Positions 53,030 to 61,734 of a DNA stretch of 64,000 bases are shown here, piece after piece. Position 1 is the stretch's first letter, and each line of letters starts with the position of its first letter. Source of the stretch: Halanaerobiaceae bacterium ANBcell28 (GTDB taxonomy: Bacteria; Bacillota; Halanaerobiia; Halanaerobiales; DTU029); contig JBBJJH010000002.1 of NCBI GenBank assembly GCA_037623315.1, positions 62,001 through 126,000 on the forward strand, given 5' to 3'. The notes under the pieces are model-generated. The model saw only the letters and a program-made list of their open reading frames with translations. It was not told the origin of the DNA and made no database searches. Position numbers and translations under genes: made by a program.

Positions 53030-55258
53030 ATGTTGAAAAAAACAAGCAAGATTTTTTATATGTTGTTATTATTATTTATTCTAAGTAGTGGAGTAATATA
53101 CGCAGATAGTTCTACTTATGCTGTTCCTTATTACAGTTATACTTATGATTTTTGGCAAGACCCGATAATGGCGCCACAGGCCTATCAGGCTCATCGAATA
53201 ATCAATGGAGAAGATTTAGGGGTAGGTGCTTTTAGTAACCCCCAGGATCTTTTTGTGTGGAATAATCAAGAGATTTATATTGCGGATACTGGAAATAATA
53301 GAATAATTATTACTGATTCAGAATGGAATTTAATTAAGATTATTGAAGATTTTGAAAATGATGGAGAACTTGATACTTTTAATCAACCTTATGGATTATA
53401 TGTGACTAATAATGATGAGTTGTTTGTGGCTGACCGTCGCAATAACAGATTAGTAGTATTGGATAGACAAGGTGAATTAATTAGAATTATATCTTCACCT
53501 GTTGCCGATAATCCAACATTGTTTAGAAGTGGATATCAATTTTTACCTGTAAAGGTTGCAGTAGATAATGTAGGTAGAACTTATGTAATTGCTGAAGAGA
53601 TTATTGATGGTGTAATGGAATTTGATCTTGATGGTGATTTTAGAGGGTTCTTAGGTGCACCCAGGATAAGTCCGGATTTTATAGATTATTTATGGAGGAG
53701 AATATCACCACAGGCAAGACAAGAAAGATTGTCTTTATTACTACCAACAGAATATAGTAATCTTGACGTAGATGAAAGAGGCTTTATATTTACTACAGTT
53801 GGAACTGGTGAATATCAAGATGACGATGCAATAAGAAGATTAAACCCTTCAGGAAAAGATGTGTTAAAAAGACAGGGATTTGCTCCACCTACTGGTGACT
53901 ATGGTTCTTCCTTGCAAGATGCTGAAGGAGAGTGGGTTTTAGAGGGTTCTCACTTTAGAGATATATTAGCCAGGGAAGAAGGGATTTATAGTGCTCTTGA
54001 CCAGGAAAGGGGTCGAGTATTTACCTATGATTATTTCGGTAATTTATTATATGTATTTGCTGGACGGGGATTTGAAAGAGGAAATTTAAGAAGACCTAGG
54101 GCTTTGGCTGAATTTGACAGTCATATAATGGTTATAGATAGTGAGTTGAATGATATAACAGTTTATGCTCCTACTAGATATCAGAAATTAATTCATGATG
54201 CTATCAGGGAGTATAATTCAGGTCAATATCAGGAATCAGCTAATATTTGGTCAGAAGTTGTAGGAATGAATGCTAATTTCGATCTAGGTTATACTGGAAT
54301 TGGTCGAGCTTATTTTAGAGATGATAATTTTGCTGAAGCAATGCAATTTTATAGACTGGGGCAGAACAGAGAGGGATACTCTGCTGCTTATGAATATTAT
54401 AGGAAAGATTATATTAGAGATAATATTAATATGCTTTTTTTGTCTTTTATAATTATTATCTTTTTAATAATTCTTATAAGAAAATATAGTAAAGTACTTA
54501 GTAAAAATCTATATCCGTTTTTGCTAAATGGCTTAGCAAAATCTGAAACTGCTGCTATCTCTTACTTTAAAGAAGATAAATGGCGTTTTGGAAGTTGGAT
54601 AAAGGCTAGACTCGCTATACTATATTTGCAATCTATAAGAACTATAAAGGGTGTAGCTTATGCAAGACATGTTGTTTTTCATCCCTTTGATGGCTTCTGG
54701 GATTTAAAGCATGAAAAATTAGGTAATCTTCCTGCTGCTACAGTTATACTCATTTTATTTACTTTATCAAATATTATTCAAAGACAATATACAGGTTTTA
54801 TATTTAATCAATCAAATCTTGCTAGATTAAATGTGCTGGCTGAATTTGCCTTTGTGTTAATACCATTTTTCTTATGGGTAACTGTAAACTGGTCATTTAC
54901 CACATTGATGAATGGAAAAGGAAAGTTCAAGGATATTTATATCGCTACAGCTTATGCATTTACTCCAATGATAATAATAAATATACCAGTTACAATTATT
55001 AGCAATTTTATTACAATGGAGGAAGGGGCTTTTATATTTATTTTTTCTTCAATTGCTGTATTGTGGTCATTGTTACTGCTATTTTTTGGTACAATGACAA
55101 CCCATCAATACGAAACAGGGAAGAATTTCTTTCTAACAATATTAATTATTGCCGGAATAATTTTCAGTCTCTTTATTGGAATTTTATTTTTTAATCTTTC
55201 AGAACAGGTGATTCAATTTATAAGAGATATTTATACTGAATTATTTATCAGGGCATAA
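53030..55258 (+). CDS. Secreted NHL-repeat / TPR / Yip1-like membrane protein
   Basis: A 742-residue protein. After a signal peptide, residues about 60-390 contain NHL-type beta-propeller repeats (IYIADTGNNRIIITDSEWNL, LFVADRRNNRLVVLDRQGEL). A TPR-like helical pair follows at about 390-450 (GQYQESANIWSEVVGMN). The C-terminal third has a first membrane segment near 465 and five or so more in a Yip1-type domain. The start is ATG 53030 or TTG 53033; GGGAGGAG overlaps both closely. Such proteins recur at the head of DUF5696/sugar ABC loci, suggesting a sensor or assembly role. That role is inferred from context. Confidence 0.8.
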   Translation: MLKKTSKIFYMLLLLFILSSGVIYADSSTYAVPYYSYTYDFWQDPIMAPQAYQAHRIINGEDLGVGAFSNPQDLFVWNNQEIYIADTGNNRIIITDSEWNLIKIIEDFENDGELDTFNQPYGLYVTNNDELFVADRRNNRLVVLDRQGELIRIISSPVADNPTLFRSGYQFLPVKVAVDNVGRTYVIAEEIIDGVMEFDLDGDFRGFLGAPRISPDFIDYLWRRISPQARQERLSLLLPTEYSNLDVDERGFIFTTVGTGEYQDDDAIRRLNPSGKDVLKRQGFAPPTGDYGSSLQDAEGEWVLEGSHFRDILAREEGIYSALDQERGRVFTYDYFGNLLYVFAGRGFERGNLRRPRALAEFDSHIMVIDSELNDITVYAPTRYQKLIHDAIREYNSGQYQESANIWSEVVGMNANFDLGYTGIGRAYFRDDNFAEAMQFYRLGQNREGYSAAYEYYRKDYIRDNINMLFLSFIIIIFLIILIRKYSKVLSKNLYPFLLNGLAKSETAAISYFKEDKWRFGSWIKARLAILYLQSIRTIKGVAYARHVVFHPFDGFWDLKHEKLGNLPAATVILILFTLSNIIQRQYTGFIFNQSNLARLNVLAEFAFVLIPFFLWVTVNWSFTTLMNGKGKFKDIYIATAYAFTPMIIINIPVTIISNFITMEEGAFIFIFSSIAVLWSLLLLFFGTMTTHQYETGKNFFLTILIIAGIIFSLFIGILFFNLSEQVIQFIRDIYTELFIRA

Positions 55259-55293
55259 AGATACTATATGCAGTGGGAGGGTGAATTTATTTA

Positions 55294-58044
55294 ATGAAAA
55301 AAATTGTTATTAAAAATAAATTATCTATAGCTATTTTCTTTATAATACTGTTTCAATTAATGACAGGCTTAATATATGCCGATATTCTTGAAAATTATCA
55401 AGAAATAGCAGAAAACGAACACTTGGTATTATTTATTAATCACGAAAATTCAGAAGTAGCAGTACAGGATAAGGATAGTGGGACTATCTGGTATTCTAAT
55501 CCTCCTAATAGGGATGAAAAAGAGACTATTGCTAGAGGAAGTGCTAGAAATGAATTGAATTCTCAAGTATTATTGTCTTTTTATCTTCCTGGTAATAGGC
55601 GAAGACATATGAATAATTATGCTGATAGTATTGTTTATAATCAGTTTGAAATTAAAGAAATTGAAAATGGTGTAAGTATTGATTATATTATTGGTGAACA
55701 ATGGTCAGATGATGATTTTGTTCCAACAGTGATAGGAAAAAATAATTTTGAAACTAAGATTTTAAGTAATTTAGAAGAAGATGGAAGAAGTTTCTTGTTA
55801 GAACAATATCATTTATTAGCTATCCGCGAAAAAGAAAGTGGAGAAGATGGTATAGAGATTCCTCGTTTTAATGCAGAAGAAGTAATTGGTGATTATCTAT
55901 TTTATCTACCAGAAGAAGAGCTTAGTGAAAGAGATCAGAGATTAATAATCCAGGATTTTTTACAATATTACGTGGATAATCGTAGTGATATAGATGGAGT
56001 TGCTGAGATACAAGCTGAAGATTTGGCATATTTGCAGGAGGAAGGGGTATATATTCAAAGAAGAAGGATTATGCCCTGGGACAGAGATAATATCCTGGAG
56101 AATATTAAAAAAAGTGGCTATACTCCTGATGAGAGAATCTTAGATTACACATCTATAAATATAGATCCTCCAGATGTTAATGTGAGAGTGTTTGAACTAA
56201 GTTTAGAATATATAATAGATAATAAAGATTTAATAGTCAGAGTGCCCATGGATAAAGTAATTTATCCAATAGATGTTATTGATAGATCACAGCCAGATCA
56301 AGAAATATCCTTACCAATTTATTCACTTCATATATTGCCTTTTTTCGGTGCAGCTGGCGTTGATGATGAGGGTTATATGTTTGTACCAGATGGTGCAGGA
56401 GCTATAATTGATCTAAATAATGAAAAAACTAATCTAGCGTCTTATAATAGAAGATTATATGGTCGAGACGAGTCTCTTGAAGCTAGAGAAGAGATCTTAC
56501 GCTCTGGTGAAGAATTACATCTTCCTGTTTTTGGTATGAAAAAAAATGATAAAGCTTTTTTAGCGATTATAGAAGAGGGAGATGCTTATGCAAGCATTAG
56601 GGCATCTATCTCAGGAAGGAATAACTCTTATAATTCTGTTTCTTCCAGCTTTACAACTCTTCCAATGGCTCAATTTGAATTAGGGGATGGTGATGATTTT
56701 GAAATATCAAGAATTAATATATATCAGTCCCGGATGCCTGAAGGAAAAATTCAGCTTAGATATACTTTTTTAGAAGAAGAGAATGCTAATTATGTAGGAA
56801 TGGCTCATAGTTATCAAAATTATTTAATAGATAATTTTCAATTAAGTAGTCTGGAAGCTAGAGAACATACACCTTTTATTCTGGAGTTACTGGGGGCTAT
56901 TGACCAACAAGAACCTGTTTTTGGTATTCCTCGAAGAGTTGTTACACCGATGACAAGTTATTCTCAGGTTCAGGATATAATTAGAGAATTTAAAGAAAAT
57001 CAAGTTAAAAATATTTCTTTGAGAATGACAGGATGGTCTGCAGGTGGCGAAAGACACTTTTTCCCTGATAAAGTTCGCATGGAAAGATCGTTAGGGAGTG
57101 AAGAAGAATTTCGTATCTTAGTTGACTTTTTACAGGAAGAAAGTATTGATTTTTATCCTGACCATAGTTTTCTAAATATTTATCGAAATAGATTATTTGA
57201 TAGTTATAATCGTAGAAGTCATGCTGCCCGTTTTTTAACTAGAGGAATTGCCTATATTCCTGATTACAATGTTGCTACTTATCAGGATGAAGAATTAAGG
57301 AGAAACGAAAAAGAAATTCTTTCCGCCAGGCATTTAGACGGATTTTTATTTGGATATATGCAAGATTATTCTAACTATGATTTGGATTCAATTTCTTTTA
57401 GATATATGGGAAGGCAGTTAAACGCAGACTTTAGACCCAATCCCAATAGGACTATAGATAGACAACAGTCTTTAATTACTACTCAGGGTGTTTTTGAAGA
57501 ATTAAATAGAAGCCAGGGCTTTAATATTGCTGTTGAAGGAGGTAATGGATATTTATTACCCTATGTAAACAAAATAGTAAGAGTTCCTTTGTTTAGTACA
57601 GGTTCAAGGCTGATTGATCGAGGAGTTCCATTTATCCCCATAGTACTAAATGGCTATATTGATTTTGCTGGGGATCCATTAAATATGTCTCAAAATCATT
57701 TTTCCCTATTAAAGTCCATAGAAGTAGGTGCAATACCATACTATCGTGGTTCTTATGAAGATTCTTTTGCCATTAAAGGTACAGATTTTGATCATGATTA
57801 TGCTCTTAATTATAGACAGTGGTTTGAAGAGGCTGTGGAATTTTATCACTTAGTGGATGAACTTTTAAGAGATACCTATAGTGAAAGGATTGTTGATCAT
57901 CAACGACTTGAAGAAAATGTTTTTAAGACTGTTTATAGTAATGGTGTTGCTGTGATAGTTAATTACAATAATTATACTGTCAATATAGATGGACTAGAAG
58001 TTAAGGGAGAAAATTTTAGGGTTATTCAGGGGGAATTTGAATGA
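55294..58044 (+). CDS. DUF5696 family protein of a sugar-transport locus
   Basis: A 916-residue secreted protein with an N-terminal signal (IAIFFIILFQLMTGLIYA). An early module has EVAVQDKDSGTIWYSNP, a typical DUF5696 start, and a long beta/alpha region runs through to 916 with GMKKNDKAFLAIIEEG and SYSQVQDIIREFKENQ. The barrel-like C-terminal half hints at a glycoside-hydrolase-type fold, but I cannot name catalytic residues. In other Firmicutes this family sits next to carbohydrate ABC permeases, as here, so it is probably an extracellular polysaccharide-processing or sensing protein. Its stop overlaps the first permease gene by four bases. Confidence 0.82.
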   Translation: MKKIVIKNKLSIAIFFIILFQLMTGLIYADILENYQEIAENEHLVLFINHENSEVAVQDKDSGTIWYSNPPNRDEKETIARGSARNELNSQVLLSFYLPGNRRRHMNNYADSIVYNQFEIKEIENGVSIDYIIGEQWSDDDFVPTVIGKNNFETKILSNLEEDGRSFLLEQYHLLAIREKESGEDGIEIPRFNAEEVIGDYLFYLPEEELSERDQRLIIQDFLQYYVDNRSDIDGVAEIQAEDLAYLQEEGVYIQRRRIMPWDRDNILENIKKSGYTPDERILDYTSINIDPPDVNVRVFELSLEYIIDNKDLIVRVPMDKVIYPIDVIDRSQPDQEISLPIYSLHILPFFGAAGVDDEGYMFVPDGAGAIIDLNNEKTNLASYNRRLYGRDESLEAREEILRSGEELHLPVFGMKKNDKAFLAIIEEGDAYASIRASISGRNNSYNSVSSSFTTLPMAQFELGDGDDFEISRINIYQSRMPEGKIQLRYTFLEEENANYVGMAHSYQNYLIDNFQLSSLEAREHTPFILELLGAIDQQEPVFGIPRRVVTPMTSYSQVQDIIREFKENQVKNISLRMTGWSAGGERHFFPDKVRMERSLGSEEEFRILVDFLQEESIDFYPDHSFLNIYRNRLFDSYNRRSHAARFLTRGIAYIPDYNVATYQDEELRRNEKEILSARHLDGFLFGYMQDYSNYDLDSISFRYMGRQLNADFRPNPNRTIDRQQSLITTQGVFEELNRSQGFNIAVEGGNGYLLPYVNKIVRVPLFSTGSRLIDRGVPFIPIVLNGYIDFAGDPLNMSQNHFSLLKSIEVGAIPYYRGSYEDSFAIKGTDFDHDYALNYRQWFEEAVEFYHLVDELLRDTYSERIVDHQRLEENVFKTVYSNGVAVIVNYNNYTVNIDGLEVKGENFRVIQGEFE

Positions 58045-58934
58045 AATTAAGTAACAGACTCACTCTAAAGCAAAGAAAAGTCGTTGCAGGTTATTTGTTT
58101 TCCTTACCTTTTATTCTTGGTTTCACTTTGTTTTTTATTTATCCATTTATACAGGCTTTTATTTTTAGTCTTAGTCAATTGTCACTAACCCGTGAGGGCT
58201 TTGAACTTAGTTTTAGCGGATTGCAGAACTATTATTATGCAATTAACGTTCATGGTCAGTTTTTCAGGGTTTATATAGAAACTATTTTAAATATGTTTGT
58301 AAATGTGCCATTGGTTTTAGCTTTTAGCTTTTTTACGGCTATGATATTAAATCAGAAGTTTAAGGGACGTTTTCTAGCAAGGTTGATTTTTTTCTTACCA
58401 GTTATTATGGGAGCAGGTATAATTATACAGTTAGAAATGACTGATATGGTTAATCAGTTAATGCACCAGGCTAGAGGTGCCGGCTTTGTATTTGGTGGAG
58501 CCGGTCTAAGAAATGTTTTGATGAATGCCCAATTACCAGAACCTTTGATTGAGTTTGTCTTAAATGCTGTTAATAGAATTCCTGATATCATTAATGCTTC
58601 AGGTATACAAATACTTATATTTTTAGCAGGATTACAATCAATTCCACCATCTATATATGAAGCCGCAGACGTAGAGGGAGCTAGTAGATGGGAATCTTTC
58701 TGGTTGATTACTTTACCTTTATTAAGTCCTATTATAATAACTAATGCAGTTTATACAATCATAGATACCTTTGTGACACCAAGTAATGAGCTTGTTATGT
58801 TAATTCGATCAGTAAGATTAGATGGTAATCACGGTGTAAGTATGGCAATGTCTGTCTTGTACTTTTTAGTTATCATCTTGATACTTATTTTAGTTTTAAA
58901 AATTGCAAATAGATGGGTTTTCTATCAAGAATAG
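58041..58934 (+). CDS. Carbohydrate ABC transporter permease (MalF-like)
   Basis: The 297-residue permease has six membrane helices. Its EAA-loop reads EAADVEGASRWESFWLITLP, the contact site for the ATPase. The N-terminal GYLFSLPFILGFTLFFIYPF is typical of MalF/UgpA-type permeases. It forms a heterodimer with the next gene product. Its start overlaps the DUF5696 gene by four bases. The ATPase (MsmX-like) is not in this window, as is common for sugar systems that share one ATPase. Confidence 0.93.
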   Translation: MKLSNRLTLKQRKVVAGYLFSLPFILGFTLFFIYPFIQAFIFSLSQLSLTREGFELSFSGLQNYYYAINVHGQFFRVYIETILNMFVNVPLVLAFSFFTAMILNQKFKGRFLARLIFFLPVIMGAGIIIQLEMTDMVNQLMHQARGAGFVFGGAGLRNVLMNAQLPEPLIEFVLNAVNRIPDIINASGIQILIFLAGLQSIPPSIYEAADVEGASRWESFWLITLPLLSPIIITNAVYTIIDTFVTPSNELVMLIRSVRLDGNHGVSMAMSVLYFLVIILILILVLKIANRWVFYQE

Positions 58935-58947
58935 AAGGGGGGTTAAT

Positions 58948-59979
58948 ATGAATAATACAAATATTAATAAAAGAACGGCAGATATTGAGGTAGAAGCTTT
59001 TAGGCCAATAGAAAAACAGGTAGAGGAAGTTTTAGAAAAAATAAATCAAGAAAAGGATCATAATTTATCTAGTAGAATAAATAAACGAATTAGGTCAGTT
59101 ATTGTTTCATTATTAAGAGCTATTTTTGTTATTGGTGTAGCATATATTATTCTTCAACCCCTTTTTCAAAAAATAGCAACCTCTTTTATGGCAGAAATAG
59201 ATCTGTTTGACCCAACAGTTGAATGGATTCCTAGAAATTTTACTCTTGATAATTTTCGAGTTGTTTGGGAACACATGAATTATCCCAAGGCATTTTTAAA
59301 TACTTTCACTTTAACTATAACAGTTAGTATATTACAGCTAGTTTCCTGTACTTTGGTTGCCTATGGTATTGGACGTTTTCACTTCAAAGGTGCTAATATA
59401 ATATTTGGCTTAGTCTTATTTACTTTAGTTGTACCACCACAAATGATCATGACTCCTTTGTCCCTAAACTTTAGATATTTTAACCTATTTGGTTTAATAC
59501 CTGAGCAAAATCTTTTGGGATCTTATTGGCCATTTGTCTTAACTTCATCTACAGCAGTTGGTTTGAGAAATGGTTTGTTTATATATATTTTACGACAATT
59601 TTTTAGAGGAATGCCAAAAGACCTGGAAGAAGCAGCATATTTGGATGGTGCAGGTATTTTTAAGACTTTTAGAACGATAATGTTACCAGGTGCTGTTCCA
59701 GGTTTAGTTGTTATATTTTTATTTGCTTTTGTCTGGCAGTGGAATGATTTCTTCTTTAATACTATATTTTTAAGTGGTCAGGGCAACTTTTTACTTCAGG
59801 CTTTACAGGGAGTTGCATTAAGGGCTTTGAATCATGACCATAATCTTTTGACAACACCATATGCTTCGTTAATTCAAAATACAGGTATGTTGTTATATAT
59901 TGCACCACTTTTAATTTTATATGCTTTTCTGCAGAAATACTTTATTGAGAGTATTCAAAGAACGGGTATCGTAGGTTAA
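58948..59979 (+). CDS. Carbohydrate ABC transporter permease (MalG-like)
   Basis: The 343-residue second permease has a cytosolic N-terminal extension of about 65 residues, then six membrane helices. Its EAA-loop is LEEAAYLDGAGIFKTFRTIM. ATG at 58948, a few bases after GGGGGG, is chosen over the in-frame ATG at 58903, which lies within the preceding gene. It partners the MalF-like subunit for sugar or oligosaccharide import. Confidence 0.92.
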   Translation: MNNTNINKRTADIEVEAFRPIEKQVEEVLEKINQEKDHNLSSRINKRIRSVIVSLLRAIFVIGVAYIILQPLFQKIATSFMAEIDLFDPTVEWIPRNFTLDNFRVVWEHMNYPKAFLNTFTLTITVSILQLVSCTLVAYGIGRFHFKGANIIFGLVLFTLVVPPQMIMTPLSLNFRYFNLFGLIPEQNLLGSYWPFVLTSSTAVGLRNGLFIYILRQFFRGMPKDLEEAAYLDGAGIFKTFRTIMLPGAVPGLVVIFLFAFVWQWNDFFFNTIFLSGQGNFLLQALQGVALRALNHDHNLLTTPYASLIQNTGMLLYIAPLLILYAFLQKYFIESIQRTGIVG

Positions 59980-60132
59980 TATAACTCACTTTATTTTAGT
60001 TATTGAATTCCATATCTGGAATTTGATTAAATAAATTACTATTTAGAAAGGAGGTTTATTGACTGTTATCAATTACTTTCAGTCAGTAGGTTGAAAATCT
60101 ATAGTGAAAATATTAATAAGGGGGATTTTTTA

Positions 60133-61446
60133 ATGAAAAAGAGATTGTTAGTATTTACCTTAATTACAATGTTGTTGGCTAGTACTGCTTTGTTGGCTTA
60201 TCAATTACCTTTTGATGATAGTGATGTTGATTTTGGAGGAGAAACCGTTACTTATATAAGTTGGTATGATCCACTTGGTGAATTTGTAGAAGGTGGAGAC
60301 TATCCAGCTAGATTAGAAGAAGCTATGGAAAGATACAATATTGGTGATATTCAACTTTTGAGTGTTCCATATGGCGATGACTTAAGGGAAGTTATGATGA
60401 ATCGTTTATTAAGCGATGAGTCCAGCAATGACATCTGGTTCCTTCATACTTCACAAATATGGCCTTTGATAGCTAATGAAGCTTTTTATCCTATGAATGA
60501 AATATTACCTGATGCTTATTATGATAATTTGACTCCAGAGGCTCTTAGTATTATTGATCTTTATAGCTTCCAGGGAGAAAAATATGCCTTAGGATTAGGT
60601 ACTGGAGCTGCTCAAGTAATAAATTACGTAGTATGGAATAAAGAAATTTTTGATAGCGAGGGTTTAACTCCTTTAGATGAAATTTATGAAAGTGGTAACT
60701 GGACATGGGACGCTATGGAAGAATTAGCTATTGCAGCTACTACAGACACAAGTGGTGATGGTATAATTGATCAATGGGGTCTAAGTGACATTGATCCAAT
60801 ACCGTTTGCTTTTACTAATGGTGCAAGACCTGTTGTAAGTGATAACGATGGTAATTTTGTATTTGGATATACTGATGAAGCTGCTTATGCTGCAATAAGC
60901 AAGGTAAGAGAATGGTTGCATGAGATGGATATTAGTCATGGAGATTGGCAACATCTAGAGTTCTTTGCTGGCGATGTGGCTATGGCTGTAATGGGAGCCT
61001 GGCAAATAAATGATGATGCTTTTGGTGCTATTGAGTTTGATTATGGAATAGTTCCATTGCCTATGGGTCCAAATATGGATCATCATGTTTTCCCATCTGG
61101 CGATGCTGATAATGTTTTTGTACCTATTAATGCAACAGATCCAAAAGGCTTAGCAGCACTTCATAATTTCCTCTGGAGACCAGCAGAAGTTGTTGATGGT
61201 AGAGAAGATTTTGTTCTAGATAGAGCTCACGATTTTGTTTCCTATCAGGTTCTTATGGATGCATATGAGAAATATGATGGAGATGTATATTCTTTTGAAG
61301 GTATTTTAGGTGAATGGTGGAATGGAGATACACCTTTTGGTGAAGCTATGGGATCAGTAATGTGGGGAGGACAAAGCCCTGCAGCTGCCATGGAAGCTAT
61401 AGAACCAAGAATTAATACAATTCTTGATGAGATGTTTAATAATTAA
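60133..61446 (+). CDS. Sugar ABC transporter solute-binding protein
   Basis: The 437-residue extracellular solute-binding protein has a signal peptide (KKRLLVFTLITMLLASTALL). It lacks a lipobox cysteine, so it is released or held in another way rather than lipid-anchored. Family features: VSYISWYDPL-like start, EAMERYNIGDIQLLSVPYGD and ALGLGTGAAQVINYVVWNKE. AGGGGG lies before the ATG at 60133; the upstream in-frame ATG (60091) has no ribosome binding site and precedes the signal awkwardly. The ligand cannot be told from sequence. Confidence 0.92.
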   Translation: MKKRLLVFTLITMLLASTALLAYQLPFDDSDVDFGGETVTYISWYDPLGEFVEGGDYPARLEEAMERYNIGDIQLLSVPYGDDLREVMMNRLLSDESSNDIWFLHTSQIWPLIANEAFYPMNEILPDAYYDNLTPEALSIIDLYSFQGEKYALGLGTGAAQVINYVVWNKEIFDSEGLTPLDEIYESGNWTWDAMEELAIAATTDTSGDGIIDQWGLSDIDPIPFAFTNGARPVVSDNDGNFVFGYTDEAAYAAISKVREWLHEMDISHGDWQHLEFFAGDVAMAVMGAWQINDDAFGAIEFDYGIVPLPMGPNMDHHVFPSGDADNVFVPINATDPKGLAALHNFLWRPAEVVDGREDFVLDRAHDFVSYQVLMDAYEKYDGDVYSFEGILGEWWNGDTPFGEAMGSVMWGGQSPAAAMEAIEPRINTILDEMFNN

Positions 61447-61464
61447 ATTAAATTAAATATTAAT

Positions 61465-61488
61465 GCTGCATCCCTTTTGGGGTGCAGC
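61465..61488 (+). terminator. Hairpin between the two solute-binding protein genes
   Basis: GCTGCATCCC (61465-61474) pairs with GGGGTGCAGC (61479-61488) with one G-U pair. An A-rich tail follows rather than a T-run, so it may be a processing or mRNA-stabilising hairpin, as is usual after binding-protein genes. Confidence 0.55.
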
Positions 61489-61734
61489 TATAAAAAACTT
61501 GCTAATATATTTTATATTTTTCTAATTTGAATTAATACTATCTAGTTTTTTTATGGTTAATGATTTTTTATTTTATGTATTATTACTTGTTTAATTATAA
61601 TTTTATCTTTTTAAGTAATAATTTTTACTTTTCTTATAGTTTAACAGTATGAATGTAATCTAGAATAAGAGAAAAACTTATTTTTTATATAGATTTTTCT
61701 TATCTTTAAGTCATAGAAAAGGAAGGAGATAGTC

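Noticed and set aside
59980-60132. Promoter between the MalG-like permease and the binding protein (TTGACT near 60060)
   Set aside because: No acceptable -10 element lies 15-19 bases downstream; only a small AATTCCA/TGGAATT stem at 60006-60023 is clear.
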